Shown here one piece after another: positions 1-8,205 of a stretch of 48,207 bases of DNA. Source of the stretch: Pseudomonas fluorescens (GTDB taxonomy: Bacteria > Pseudomonadota > Gammaproteobacteria > Pseudomonadales > Pseudomonadaceae); the NCBI RefSeq assembly GCF_005938625.1, contig NZ_VCNJ01000035.1, positions 1-48,207 on the forward strand, given 5' to 3'. Position 1 is the stretch's first letter; every line of letters starts with the position of its first letter. The notes below the pieces were generated by a model. The model ran no database searches and had not been told where the DNA came from. It saw nothing but the letters and a program-made list of their open reading frames with translations. Position numbers and translations under genes: made by a program.

Positions 1-66
1 TTCGGCCACGGGTATTAAAAACCCGAGCACCTTGCTGAAGATCAGCCTATAACACTTTCTGTTCAT
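1..66 (-). CDS. TpsA-type exoprotein, N-terminal fragment (ESPR), cut by window edge
   Basis: Reading the minus strand from the ATG at 66 gives 22 open codons to the window edge, beginning MNRKCYRLIFSK and continuing VLGFLIPVAE. This is the extended signal peptide region that opens large filamentous-hemagglutinin-like TpsA proteins (typically MNK-x-YRLIF...VAVAE). TpsA proteins are exported by the Sec system and then secreted through their TpsB partner. The upstream neighbour on the same strand, 109 bases away, is a TpsB transporter, which is the expected tpsB-tpsA order. An AGAGAG sequence lies 4 bases before the ATG as a modest ribosome binding site. Seen: the ESPR and the position. Inferred: that a long adhesin, toxin or contact-dependent inhibition protein follows outside the window. 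Which one cannot be told. Confidence 0.8.
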   Translation of the reverse strand, partial: MNRKCYRLIFSKVLGFLIPVAE

Positions 67-98
67 AACACTCTCTTACGAAGTTAACGTAATTTTCT

Positions 99-118
99 GG
101 GGGGGGGGGGGGGGGGGG
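99..118. repeat. 20-base homopolymer (G on plus strand, C on coding strand) between tpsB and tpsA
   Basis: Twenty consecutive G residues occupy these positions, which is poly-C in the direction of tpsA transcription. The tract ends 32 bases before the tpsA start codon and lies wholly in the tpsB-tpsA intergenic stretch. Tracts this long slip during replication, and homopolymeric C tracts in promoters are known to switch surface genes, for example the Bordetella fim genes. Here a change in length would alter spacing upstream of tpsA, but no clear -35/-10 pair bracketing it could be identified. The exact count may also be affected by sequencing error. Confidence 0.9.
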
Positions 119-133
119 TATTAATTGAAACGT

Positions 134-155
134 GGCATGCAAAACATCACATGCC
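134..155 (-). promoter_or_regulatory. Short inverted repeat in the tpsB-tpsA gap
   Basis: A perfect 6-base inverted repeat, GGCATG and CATGCC with a 10-base spacer, lies between the tpsB stop codon and the poly-C tract. In the direction of transcription it is followed by a few T residues but no real U-run. It is a poor terminator and could instead be an attenuator or a protein-binding site. Its role is unknown. Confidence 0.3.
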
Positions 156-175
156 GTGAATAAGAATTTCCTTTC

Positions 176-1942
176 CTAGATGGACAATCCAAGGCTTATA
201 TAGGTTATATAGGGCGAGGTGGAAGATTCGATATAACTGGGCACCACCAGGGGGCGTGCCAAGGTAAATCCAATATCAAACTTGCTCCACGAGGCGCGCG
301 CCCCCAGGGCCGCACCCGCGATGGTTGCGGTTTTGGGGGTATCGCGCGACGACACCACTTCGTTGACATGACCTGCATCCAGGCCTATAAACGGCGTAAC
401 TTTTCCAAAACGGTTCTGAATGGGCATGCTCAAGGTGTTATTGATATACAGCCCGCGATCACCCCACACAGCCGGGCCGTTAAACCCGCGAACGGTATAT
501 TCGTCGCCGATCGACTGTTTAAAGGCGGAGATCATGCTGTCACTGGCGTATTGGCCTCCGAGGTGTGTTGAATACTCGAAGTTGTGATTATCAACACTGA
601 ACGGGCGTAACCAGGCGGTGTTGAACACCGCTTTTTTATAGTTAACCGCCTTCTGTTTATCAAACGCGCCGGGCGCACCGTCAAACGCAGATAGACCATG
701 AGTCAGACTCAGGTCCGAATACAAAGAGCCTTCCAGCAGCTGGGTGACGCTCAGTGCTCCGAAGGTCAGGGAGTTGTAACGCTTGCTGTTGGCCTCCAGA
801 AAAACATCATCAATGTGGTTGACGCTCTCTCGGCGCTCGAGCTCAGAAAACAACGAAAATTTGCTCGCCCCGTTACGCCACATCACCCGGGACAGTTTCG
901 CCGAGTAGGTTTTCAAATCACCATCAATGTCGTAATGCCCGTAGTAACCAAAGGCCCGGTTCGAGTTGCTGACCTCGCTGTAACGAAGATCCAGTCGATT
1001 GGCACCAAAGGGTACGCTGTAACCGGCCCCGGCCGAATATTCAGAATTATGCCGGTCGTCCTGAAAGCGCCGGCTGCTGCCGTTGACACTCAGGGTATCG
1101 TTGCCCAGCAGCAGATCGCTCAGGGAGGCGGAAAAGCTGTATCGGTACCGGCCATTGCTCGGTGAATTGACACCGGAGTTGTCCATGTTCAGCGACATGA
1201 TCGGCGCCGCAGACGCAGCGGTATGGATGTTGAGAAACGAATAACCCAGTTTGTCTGCGGGCACGACTTCAATGGTCGCGGACTTGGCACCGTCATTGAG
1301 GTTCTCAATGGCTTGGTCAAGATCAAAAATGTTTAACGGTTTGTCCACCACATCCAGCAGCGTCAACGCCGTCATGAGGCGTTCACGCACCGACTCAGGC
1401 TCATGGCCGTTGATTTGCCAGTCCTGCACCAGGCCCCAGTCCACACGCAACGCGATGACGCCTTGGTGCATGTTGCTAGGATTCAAACCGATGGTGGTCG
1501 TGGAAAACCCGTGCTGGGCATAGCGATTGGTCACGTCGCGGATCAGTGCGAACAAATCGCGCCGCCCCAACAAACGCCCCTGGTAGGACGCCAGAATGTC
1601 GGAGACATCGACTGCTTGGCGCGGGAATTTTCCGGTGTCGATATCAATCCGGTTAATCTGAAATTTGGCCCCTAGATCAGGTGACGTCTGCTCCTGCGCC
1701 GCAGGCTGTCGGGAACCAGCTTCCTTTTCGACCTGGCGACGATGCTCTTCAATCGAGCGATCAATTTGATCCCTGAGGCGGATCACGTTTTGCAAGTTTT
1801 GTTCGCGCGTACCGGCCGAGTTCGGTGGCAGATCAGCAGAAAGAGCACACAGTGGATTGACAATAAAGATTATTGAAAGCGCATACTGAACGACCGACTC
1901 CAAACGCTTGCTCGAACCGGATATTTTTAAATGACTGAACAC
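176..1942 (-). CDS. TpsB two-partner secretion transporter (ShlB/FhaC/HecB family)
   Basis: This 588-residue protein is an outer-membrane pore that secretes its cognate TpsA. The N-terminus has a hydrophobic signal segment ending near residue 36, then a charged linker. POTRA-like sequence follows from about residue 90 to 230, where partner recognition occurs in this family. The remainder is a beta-barrel rich in alternating aromatic residues. The family hallmark VRGF in the barrel-plugging loop is present in the C-terminal third (EYTVRGFNGPAVWGDRG), and the protein ends in an aromatic/hydrophobic strand (YISLGLSI). Length matches the family. The chosen start is a GTG with a weak ribosome binding site, so the true start may differ slightly. 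The partner tpsA begins 109 bases downstream. Confidence 0.93.
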   Translation of the reverse strand: MFSHLKISGSSKRLESVVQYALSIIFIVNPLCALSADLPPNSAGTREQNLQNVIRLRDQIDRSIEEHRRQVEKEAGSRQPAAQEQTSPDLGAKFQINRIDIDTGKFPRQAVDVSDILASYQGRLLGRRDLFALIRDVTNRYAQHGFSTTTIGLNPSNMHQGVIALRVDWGLVQDWQINGHEPESVRERLMTALTLLDVVDKPLNIFDLDQAIENLNDGAKSATIEVVPADKLGYSFLNIHTAASAAPIMSLNMDNSGVNSPSNGRYRYSFSASLSDLLLGNDTLSVNGSSRRFQDDRHNSEYSAGAGYSVPFGANRLDLRYSEVSNSNRAFGYYGHYDIDGDLKTYSAKLSRVMWRNGASKFSLFSELERRESVNHIDDVFLEANSKRYNSLTFGALSVTQLLEGSLYSDLSLTHGLSAFDGAPGAFDKQKAVNYKKAVFNTAWLRPFSVDNHNFEYSTHLGGQYASDSMISAFKQSIGDEYTVRGFNGPAVWGDRGLYINNTLSMPIQNRFGKVTPFIGLDAGHVNEVVSSRDTPKTATIAGAALGARASWSKFDIGFTLARPLVVPSYIESSTSPYITYISLGLSI

Positions 1943-2238
1943 GGCAAATACAATCCCACGAAGTTAATGGCAGCATGATTGCGCACCGTAAAACGGGCTG
2001 CGCTTGGAGTTTCTCACGCCATTAAGGCCAGAAAAGTATTACTCGCTCCACTCCTTTGGGCGAGAAATAACAATCTTTAAATTATTTGATACGCGGCAAA
2101 ACTTTCTGATCTCGATTGCTCATCAACTGACAACTATTAACACTTGTTGATTTTATTTTTCCGGGGCGATTCTCGTAGGGTGACGGCGCTCGATCTTGAG
2201 CAGCGATCTTCCTTTATACGTATATACGAGACGTAACC
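1943..2238. promoter_or_regulatory. Divergent intergenic region between tpsB and the pilin operon
   Basis: These 296 bases separate tpsB (leftward) from the pilin operon (rightward), so both promoters should lie here. The stretch is AT-rich at 2080-2160. A perfect palindrome TATACGTATA sits at 2215-2224, just before the first pilin start at 2239. It is a candidate operator or part of a -10 element. No convincing -35/-10 pair was found. Confidence 0.35.
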
Positions 2239-2811
2239 ATGATTGATGTAAGAAAAACAGTTTTGGCCCTGGGCTGCGTTCTGGCGACAGGTCTGGCGGC
2301 AAGCAGTGCGATGGCGGCCGACAATGGCACACTGACCTTTACCGGCGAAATCACCGATACCACCTGCGACGTGGCAGTCAACGGCGGCCTCGCCGACTCA
2401 ACCATTGCCCTGCCTCGGGTATCCACCAAGAGCCTGGCAAAAGCTGGCGACGTCACCGGTCGTGTGTTTGTTCGCATGAACCTGTCCAATTGCAGCCTGG
2501 CCAGCCCCGCCACCTCTTCTAAAATTCATGCGTTCTGGCAAGCCGCGCCTGAGATCAACGCCAGTGGCCGTCTGAACAACACCGCCACCGCCGGCGCGGC
2601 GACCAACGTTGAAATCGAAATGTTGAACGACGCCTTGGCGACCATCGATCTGGGTAAGGCTGATGGTTTCCAAAACTCCACCACCGCCACCATTACCGGT
2701 GCAACGGGCGGTACCGCCGAGCTGACCCATTACGCTCAGTACCACGCCATCGGCGCTGCGACGCCAGGTCTGCTCACGTCGAAGCTTCAGTATGTGTTGA
2801 GCTACAACTGA
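2239..2811 (+). CDS. Type 1 fimbrial major subunit (chaperone-usher pilin)
   Basis: The 190-residue precursor has a classical signal peptide ending at AMA-A near residue 27. It continues with the pilin donor-strand extension GTLTFTGEITDTTC, in which alternating hydrophobics complete the neighbouring subunit. The two conserved cysteines of the pilin disulfide are visible (C in DTTCDV and C in LSNCSL). The C-terminus ends in the beta-strand YVLSYN recognised by the periplasmic chaperone. It is first in the operon and is followed by a strong intrinsic terminator, the usual arrangement for the abundant shaft subunit. The assignment as major rather than minor pilin rests on this position. Confidence 0.92.
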   Translation: MIDVRKTVLALGCVLATGLAASSAMAADNGTLTFTGEITDTTCDVAVNGGLADSTIALPRVSTKSLAKAGDVTGRVFVRMNLSNCSLASPATSSKIHAFWQAAPEINASGRLNNTATAGAATNVEIEMLNDALATIDLGKADGFQNSTTATITGATGGTAELTHYAQYHAIGAATPGLLTSKLQYVLSYN

Positions 2812-2826
2812 TTGCCTACTTAACAC

Positions 2827-2862
2827 AAATGACATCACTCTTCGCAGTGATGTCATTTTTTT
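2827..2862 (+). terminator. Intrinsic terminator after the first pilin gene
   Basis: A perfect 10-base stem (TGACATCACT at 2830-2839 and AGTGATGTCA at 2846-2855) with a 6-base loop is followed by seven T residues at 2856-2862. It lies inside the operon, between the two pilins. It probably lets only part of the transcripts reach the chaperone and usher, so the shaft pilin is made in excess. Confidence 0.88.
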
Positions 2863-2874
2863 ATCGAGCTTTGT

Positions 2875-3420
2875 ATGAACTTGCATAAAACCGCGCGCCT
2901 GATGTCCGTGGCGTGCCTGCTGCTGACCAGTCAAGTTTATGCCGACGACATCGGTACCATTACGATTAATGGTGCCCTGAAGTCGCCCACCTGCGATGCC
3001 AAGATCAATAACGGAGCCGCTAATGGCACGATCACCCTGCCCAGCGTCACGACCTCGGCACTCGCTTCGGCCGCTCAAGTCGCGGGCAAGACACCCTTTT
3101 CTTTAAATTTAACCGGTTGTGATCCCGCCGGTAGCGTCTACCCCTACTTCCAGAACAATCAGGCGACGGTCAGCGCTAGTGGTCGCCTGCTTAATACCGC
3201 CATCCTGGCACCGGCGGCCTTTGTCGAACTTCAACTGCTCAATGCCAACGATGGGGTGGTGAATCTCAGTGGTGGCGCGGCGGCACAAAACGCCGGGAAG
3301 AGCAAAATCGATGTCACGGGTGCGGCTGCATTAAATTTTTCCATTGAATATTACGCCGTACAGCAAACCACGGCCGGTGCCGTGAGCAGCACCTTAACGT
3401 ACGTCATTAGTTATATATAA
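2875..3420 (+). CDS. Second fimbrial subunit (chaperone-usher pilin)
   Basis: This 181-residue precursor has a signal peptide ending at VYA-D near residue 23 and the donor-strand sequence IGTITINGALKSPTC. Paired cysteines (SPTCDA and LTGCDP) and the terminal strand TLTYVISYI complete the pilin fold. It is related to the upstream pilin but clearly diverged, which suggests a minor or adaptor subunit of the same fibre. Its start lies just after the intrinsic terminator, so it is probably expressed at a lower level than the first pilin. Its exact place in the fibre cannot be seen from sequence. Confidence 0.88.
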   Translation: MNLHKTARLMSVACLLLTSQVYADDIGTITINGALKSPTCDAKINNGAANGTITLPSVTTSALASAAQVAGKTPFSLNLTGCDPAGSVYPYFQNNQATVSASGRLLNTAILAPAAFVELQLLNANDGVVNLSGGAAAQNAGKSKIDVTGAAALNFSIEYYAVQQTTAGAVSSTLTYVISYI

Positions 3421-3449
3421 ACCGATCATTACGCTTGTTCGAGGTATTT

Positions 3450-4226
3450 ATGTTCATTCATCAGGCCGGCTTTCACAGGCGCGGTATTCGCGCTGTTTTG
3501 ACTTCCATTATGTTCTTGCTGTTTGCGGGCGCGGCGCACGCCTCGATCGTTATCGACGGTACGCGGGTGATTTATCCAGAACAATCGGCCGAAGTTTCCG
3601 TGCGCCTGACCAATAAAAGTGAACAGCCCAAGTTGATTCAAGCCTGGATTGACGATGGCAATGAAAAATCCAGTCCGGAACAAATTGACGTGCCTTTCGC
3701 CATTTTGACCCCGATCTTTCGAATGGAAGCCGGCAAGGGGCAAGTCTTGCGTATCCGTTATACCAAGACCAAACCGTTGCCCAAAGATCGGGAGTCGGTG
3801 TTTTGGTTGAATGTGCTGGAGATTCCGGCCAAACCCAAAACCGACACCACCACCGATAACTACCTGCAGTTCTCCTTTCGCACCCGCATCAAGTTGTTTC
3901 TTCGCCCCGACGGGCTGCCAGGCAGCGCGGCCCAAGCCCCGGAACAATTGACCTGGAAGTACAAGCCCGGCGCCCTGCAAGTCACCAACCCGACGGCCTT
4001 CAACGTTTCGATCAAGCGGGTCAAGGTCGGCAGGGCCGCAGAGGGCGGCAGTGCTGAAGGTTTTATGGTGGCCCCCTTTTCAACGACAAATATTGCCTTG
4101 GAGAAGGCCACCACCGAACAGGCCGATCCGCAACTGTTTGTTTACCCCGTGAATGATTTCGGGGGGACGCCCGAGCTTAAAAGCAGCGCCACCAAAACGC
4201 CCTTCGCAAGTGTTACTCAGCCGTGA
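3450..4226 (+). CDS. Periplasmic pilus chaperone (PapD/FimC family)
   Basis: This 258-residue chaperone captures pilin subunits in the periplasm and delivers them to the usher. A hydrophobic signal peptide ends at AHA-S around residue 30. The two Ig-like domains follow, with family signatures VIYPEQSAEVSVRLTN near the start, the subunit-binding G1 strand region, and FWLNVLEIP in domain one. The ATG at 3450 is preferred over the in-frame TTG 15 bases earlier because GAGG lies five bases before it. It sits between the pilins and the usher, the standard operon position. Confidence 0.93.
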   Translation: MFIHQAGFHRRGIRAVLTSIMFLLFAGAAHASIVIDGTRVIYPEQSAEVSVRLTNKSEQPKLIQAWIDDGNEKSSPEQIDVPFAILTPIFRMEAGKGQVLRIRYTKTKPLPKDRESVFWLNVLEIPAKPKTDTTTDNYLQFSFRTRIKLFLRPDGLPGSAAQAPEQLTWKYKPGALQVTNPTAFNVSIKRVKVGRAAEGGSAEGFMVAPFSTTNIALEKATTEQADPQLFVYPVNDFGGTPELKSSATKTPFASVTQP

Positions 4227-4235
4227 AAAAACCTA

Positions 4236-6824
4236 ATGAACCTCTCTGCATGCATTAAACGTAAGCGATGGATTTGCGCTGCTGTTTGGATCGCGTTTTC
4301 TCCTCTGGCCTTGAGTGATACAGGTGCCTTGGTGGCCGACGTGCAATTTGACAAGAACATGTTGTGGGGGTCTGAAAAAGATCGAAGCCAGGTCGACCTG
4401 AGTCGTTTCTCACGAGGTAACCCGGTTTTCCCCGGTGTCTACACGGTACAGCTGTACATCAACAACGTCTTTATTCGTGAGTTGAATGTCATGTTTGTTT
4501 CGAACGAAAGTGGCAGGGACGCGACGCCGTGCCTGTCGCCGGACAAATTTATCCTGATGGGGCTCAACGAGGAAAAACTCGAGGCGGCGCAGGTGGCGTG
4601 GATGAGGCATGCGAGCGACAAGACGGTCGCTTCCCAGTGCCGGGCCATCAGTGCGGTCGTTCCCGCGTCCTCGGCCCGCTACGACTCAAGCGATCAACGC
4701 CTGGACGTGTTTATTGCACAGGCGTATCTGCTGGATCGGCCCAAGGATTACGTAGATCCTGCCCTGTGGGACAGCGGAATCACGGCGGCGCGCATCAACT
4801 ACGCCCTCGATGCCTTTCAATCGACGAACCTGGGCCACCAGGAGACTCAGGGGTTCGCCCAACTGGACACCGGCTTTAACGTCGACGGTTGGCGTTTTCG
4901 GCAATTGTCCTCCCTGAGCCGCAACAACCATGAGCAGGTGTATCAGCGCCAGCGCAGCTATGCCCAGACGGACATCACCCCGCTGCTGTCCACGCTGACG
5001 TTGGGCGAGAACTATACCGATGGCCAGGTGTTTGACACCTTTGGCCTGCGCGGTGCGCTGCTGTCTACCGACGATCGCATGCTGCCCGCCTCGCAAAGGG
5101 GTTATGCCCCTGTGGTCCGGGGCACGGCCAACAGCAATGCCACGGTCACGATCACCCAAGGTGGCATTGCGCTTTATCAGCGTACCGTGGCCCCAGGGCC
5201 TTTTGAAATCAAGGACCTCGAGCCGATTGGCTACGGTACCGACCTGACGGTAACGGTCCGTGAAGCGGATGGTTCCAGTCGCACCTTCACCGTACCCTAT
5301 GCCACCTCGGCGCAGTTGCTGCGCCCTCATCAGCTTCGTTATTACGCTGACGTCGGCCAGGCCTGGACACCCGCTCAGAACCGATACACCCCCACCGTCG
5401 CTCAAGTTTCAGGCCTTTATGGCCTGAGCAACGCCCTGACGGCTTACGGCGGCGTGATGAGCAGCGATGATTACCGCTCAGTGGTGATCGGTAACGCCAT
5501 CAGCACACCGATTGGCGGGATTGCCGCCGACGTGACGTACGCGCAGAACCTGCTGAACAACGCTTCGGCCAGCAACGGCACCAGTGCACGACTGATTTAC
5601 TCCACCTTTATCAACCCGACCAACACCAACATTACGGTCTCCAGCTATCGGTATTCGACCCAGGGTTTCTGGTCGTTCAACGACTTGGTGCAGACCGAAA
5701 ACGCGCGCCTGGGGGGCAATAGCCATGTCTTCGGCTCACGGTTTTCGTTCAATGACCGGCAAAAGAGCCGTTTTAATATCAACCTCAACCAGAACCTGGG
5801 CGCTGGTTGGGGCAACATCTACCTGACCGGTGAGAGGCGCGATTTCTGGAATCGCCCGGGCACCGATACGATCTACCAGTTGTCCTACAGCAACGCGTTC
5901 AAGGGAATCAACTACAGTGTCGTGGCCGATCGCAGCCTCAATGCCAACGGCACTCGGGACAATCAGGTGTATCTCAGCTTCACCCTGCCCCTGTTTCCCT
6001 CTGACTCCGGCAGCCGCCATTTCTTGTCGGGCCGCACCTGGCATGACAGCGCCGGCAGCAATCAGGCGCAGTCCTCGCTCTCCGGCGTGGTGGGTGAACA
6101 TCAACAGTACTCCTATGACGTGTCCACCACCCAATCGTTGGGCGGCGCTGATACGCAGAATATCTACGGGGTCAATGGTGGCTATCAAGGCTCGGCGGGC
6201 AACATCACGGCCGGCGCCACCACCGGCAAGGATTTCACGCAGACCAACCTGGGCGTCGCGGGAGGGATGCTTGTCCATAGTGGCGGGGTGACCTTCGGCC
6301 AAACCCTTGGCGAGACGGTGGCCCTGGTGGAGGCTGATCATGCCGCCGGCGCGCGCGTCACCAACAGTGTGGGCAACACGGTTGACCGTCACGGCTATGC
6401 CCTGGTGCCGTACCTGTCCCCCTACTCGCGCAACAACATCGAACTGGATCCTAACGGTCTGTCGGAAGACGTCCAGCTTGACAGCTCGACCGCGGACACT
6501 GTTCCACGGGCCGGGGCGATCGTCAAAGCCCGTTTTGAGACGAGCAAAGAAAACGCCGCCTTGATCAACGCCAAGATGCTCGACGGCTCTCCCTTGCCGT
6601 TTGGTGCGCCGGTACAGCAGGCTCAAAGTACAAGTAACGCCGGTTTTGTCGGCCAGGGTGGCCATATTTATGTCCGCGGCATTGCGAACAAGGGCGTGCT
6701 GTGGGTCAACCTGACCGCGACCCAGAAGTGCGCGATCGCTTATCAACTGTCATCGCTAACCCCCTCTGCCGGAGGTTTGACGTCAATGCCCCAGGCGACG
6801 GGCGTCTGCAAACCCATCGAGTGA
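4236..6824 (+). CDS. Outer-membrane fimbrial usher (FimD/PapC family)
   Basis: The 862-residue usher assembles pilin subunits into the fibre and anchors it in the outer membrane. A signal peptide ends near LALS (residue 27). The N-terminal chaperone-binding domain (VQFDKNMLWGSEKDRSQVDL) comes first. A 24-stranded barrel region follows, with the usher signature PVVRGTANSNATVTITQGG that belongs to the plug domain. The C-terminal domains contain FVGQGGHIYVRGI and a late cysteine pair. Length and order match the family. Its TGA stop overlaps the ATG of the adhesin gene, which indicates translational coupling. Confidence 0.95.
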   Translation: MNLSACIKRKRWICAAVWIAFSPLALSDTGALVADVQFDKNMLWGSEKDRSQVDLSRFSRGNPVFPGVYTVQLYINNVFIRELNVMFVSNESGRDATPCLSPDKFILMGLNEEKLEAAQVAWMRHASDKTVASQCRAISAVVPASSARYDSSDQRLDVFIAQAYLLDRPKDYVDPALWDSGITAARINYALDAFQSTNLGHQETQGFAQLDTGFNVDGWRFRQLSSLSRNNHEQVYQRQRSYAQTDITPLLSTLTLGENYTDGQVFDTFGLRGALLSTDDRMLPASQRGYAPVVRGTANSNATVTITQGGIALYQRTVAPGPFEIKDLEPIGYGTDLTVTVREADGSSRTFTVPYATSAQLLRPHQLRYYADVGQAWTPAQNRYTPTVAQVSGLYGLSNALTAYGGVMSSDDYRSVVIGNAISTPIGGIAADVTYAQNLLNNASASNGTSARLIYSTFINPTNTNITVSSYRYSTQGFWSFNDLVQTENARLGGNSHVFGSRFSFNDRQKSRFNINLNQNLGAGWGNIYLTGERRDFWNRPGTDTIYQLSYSNAFKGINYSVVADRSLNANGTRDNQVYLSFTLPLFPSDSGSRHFLSGRTWHDSAGSNQAQSSLSGVVGEHQQYSYDVSTTQSLGGADTQNIYGVNGGYQGSAGNITAGATTGKDFTQTNLGVAGGMLVHSGGVTFGQTLGETVALVEADHAAGARVTNSVGNTVDRHGYALVPYLSPYSRNNIELDPNGLSEDVQLDSSTADTVPRAGAIVKARFETSKENAALINAKMLDGSPLPFGAPVQQAQSTSNAGFVGQGGHIYVRGIANKGVLWVNLTATQKCAIAYQLSSLTPSAGGLTSMPQATGVCKPIE

Positions 6825-8011
6825 TGCACATGTATCAGTTCCTGAAAAACCTGAAAATCCATCGCACCATGATCAAGGTGATGTTTACCCTGATCTGTGG
6901 CGGCACGTTCAGTACCCTCGCCCATGCGGGCGGGTGCATCATGCAGCTGAACACCATCGATGGATCGCCCAGCTCTACCGCGAACTTCCGGCTGGCCAGC
7001 GTTTTCTCGGCAGGCACCTGGTGGGAAGTAGGGACGCTGCCCGTCGACAGCCTGATGAGTGATCGAACCTTTCAAACGACGTTTCGCACTAACAACTGCC
7101 TTTCGTTGGGGATGCCCCTGAGAAACAAGTTCCTGAAGACGGTTTACGAGGCCCCGCCTGGAGCGACACCCACGGCCAATGGTTTTATATTGCCCAGTAA
7201 TATTCCAGGCGTCGGCCTTCGGCTGCAGTTTCCCGGTGCGGTACCGGGGCCGCAAGGCAATACGCTCGTCGTGTCCACCTCGTCGGCCAAGGTCAGCGCT
7301 GTGGGGATTGCGACCACACCCTCGTTCAGCATCCGGATCTCCATCATTCGCACAGGCCCGATTCCGCCTTCAGCGGTGGTGCGTAAAGTCAGCTTCCCGG
7401 CGGCAGGGGCTTTTCGCTATTACGCTGACGACAACACCCCCTCGCCCACCGACCGCAATCCAATGGTCGTGGTTGTCAGTGCTGCCGCCAATACGATCTC
7501 CATTGCCTCACCGAACTGCCGGGTGTTCAAAATTGGCTCGCAAACCGCCAGCCCCTATGTCTTCACGCTGGACAGCGTCAATGTGTCTGACTTCGATGGG
7601 GTCACCGGAACCGGCGCAATCTCCACCAACCAGTTGGCCACCAACTGGCAGTTCAGCTGCGAAGGGACGAACTTGAACCAGCCCCAGGTGAGTTTTCATG
7701 CGAGTTTTCCTGGCGCGGCTGACGGCGTCGGTTTGCCGGCCAGCGGCAGCCCGATCGGCATTCAGTTGTTGATGAACAACACCCCGGTCACCTTCGGGCA
7801 GACGTATGGGAACATGCCCTGGAAGCCGCTGGGGGTGAGCACCAGCGGCCAATACTCCAAGGATGATGGCAATACCTGGCTGACCCTCACGGCCGGTAAT
7901 GGTGGCCCCGTCACCCCCATTCCGCTGACGTTTCGGTATTACAAGAATGGCTCGCCGCTGGTACCCGGGGCCTTTTCCGTCAACTTCACGATCACCATCA
8001 ATGTGATTTAA
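6824..8011 (+). CDS. Putative two-domain fimbrial tip adhesin
   Basis: This 395-residue protein starts at an ATG that overlaps the usher stop codon (TGATG). Starting there gives a basic N-terminus and a signal sequence ending at LAHA-G. It is about twice the length of a pilin. The C-terminal half carries pilin-type features (a late cysteine, and a final strand FSVNFTITINVI for chaperone recognition). The N-terminal half is unlike pilins and contains its own cysteines. This matches two-domain tip adhesins, with a receptor-binding domain followed by a pilin domain. The receptor cannot be predicted. It is last in the operon. Confidence 0.8.
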   Translation: MHMYQFLKNLKIHRTMIKVMFTLICGGTFSTLAHAGGCIMQLNTIDGSPSSTANFRLASVFSAGTWWEVGTLPVDSLMSDRTFQTTFRTNNCLSLGMPLRNKFLKTVYEAPPGATPTANGFILPSNIPGVGLRLQFPGAVPGPQGNTLVVSTSSAKVSAVGIATTPSFSIRISIIRTGPIPPSAVVRKVSFPAAGAFRYYADDNTPSPTDRNPMVVVVSAAANTISIASPNCRVFKIGSQTASPYVFTLDSVNVSDFDGVTGTGAISTNQLATNWQFSCEGTNLNQPQVSFHASFPGAADGVGLPASGSPIGIQLLMNNTPVTFGQTYGNMPWKPLGVSTSGQYSKDDGNTWLTLTAGNGGPVTPIPLTFRYYKNGSPLVPGAFSVNFTITINVI

Positions 8012-8126
8012 CGCCACAGGCCGTGTTCGGTGCGGTGAGGAGCTGTTTTACCGCTTGCTGAACCCCATCCCGTAGACAAGCACGGCGCAAGGCGATGAAG
8101 CAACGGGAAACAGGCCTGAATCACAA

Positions 8127-8176
8127 CGCCCGCCTGGCGCAAAAGTCCTTGGTTGGACCTTTGCGCCAGGCGGGCG
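8127..8176. terminator. Large hairpin between convergent clusters
   Basis: A perfect 17-base stem (left arm 8127-8143, right arm 8160-8176) with further partial pairing of the interior closes the gap between the fimbrial operon and the convergent eCIS cluster. There is no clear T-run on either side, so it is best read as a bidirectional transcription barrier. Confidence 0.6.
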
Positions 8177-8205
8177 TCTTGTCTGCAGCAGATGAGGCGT
8201 GTCGG

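Noticed and set aside
698..1165. Long open frame on the plus strand across the TpsB gene
   Set aside because: It lies antisense to a clear TpsB coding sequence, has no ribosome binding site and no coherent protein composition.
5736..6746. Long minus-strand frame opposite the usher gene
   Set aside because: Usher motifs on the plus strand are unambiguous; the antisense frame is a by-product of the GC-rich codon pattern.
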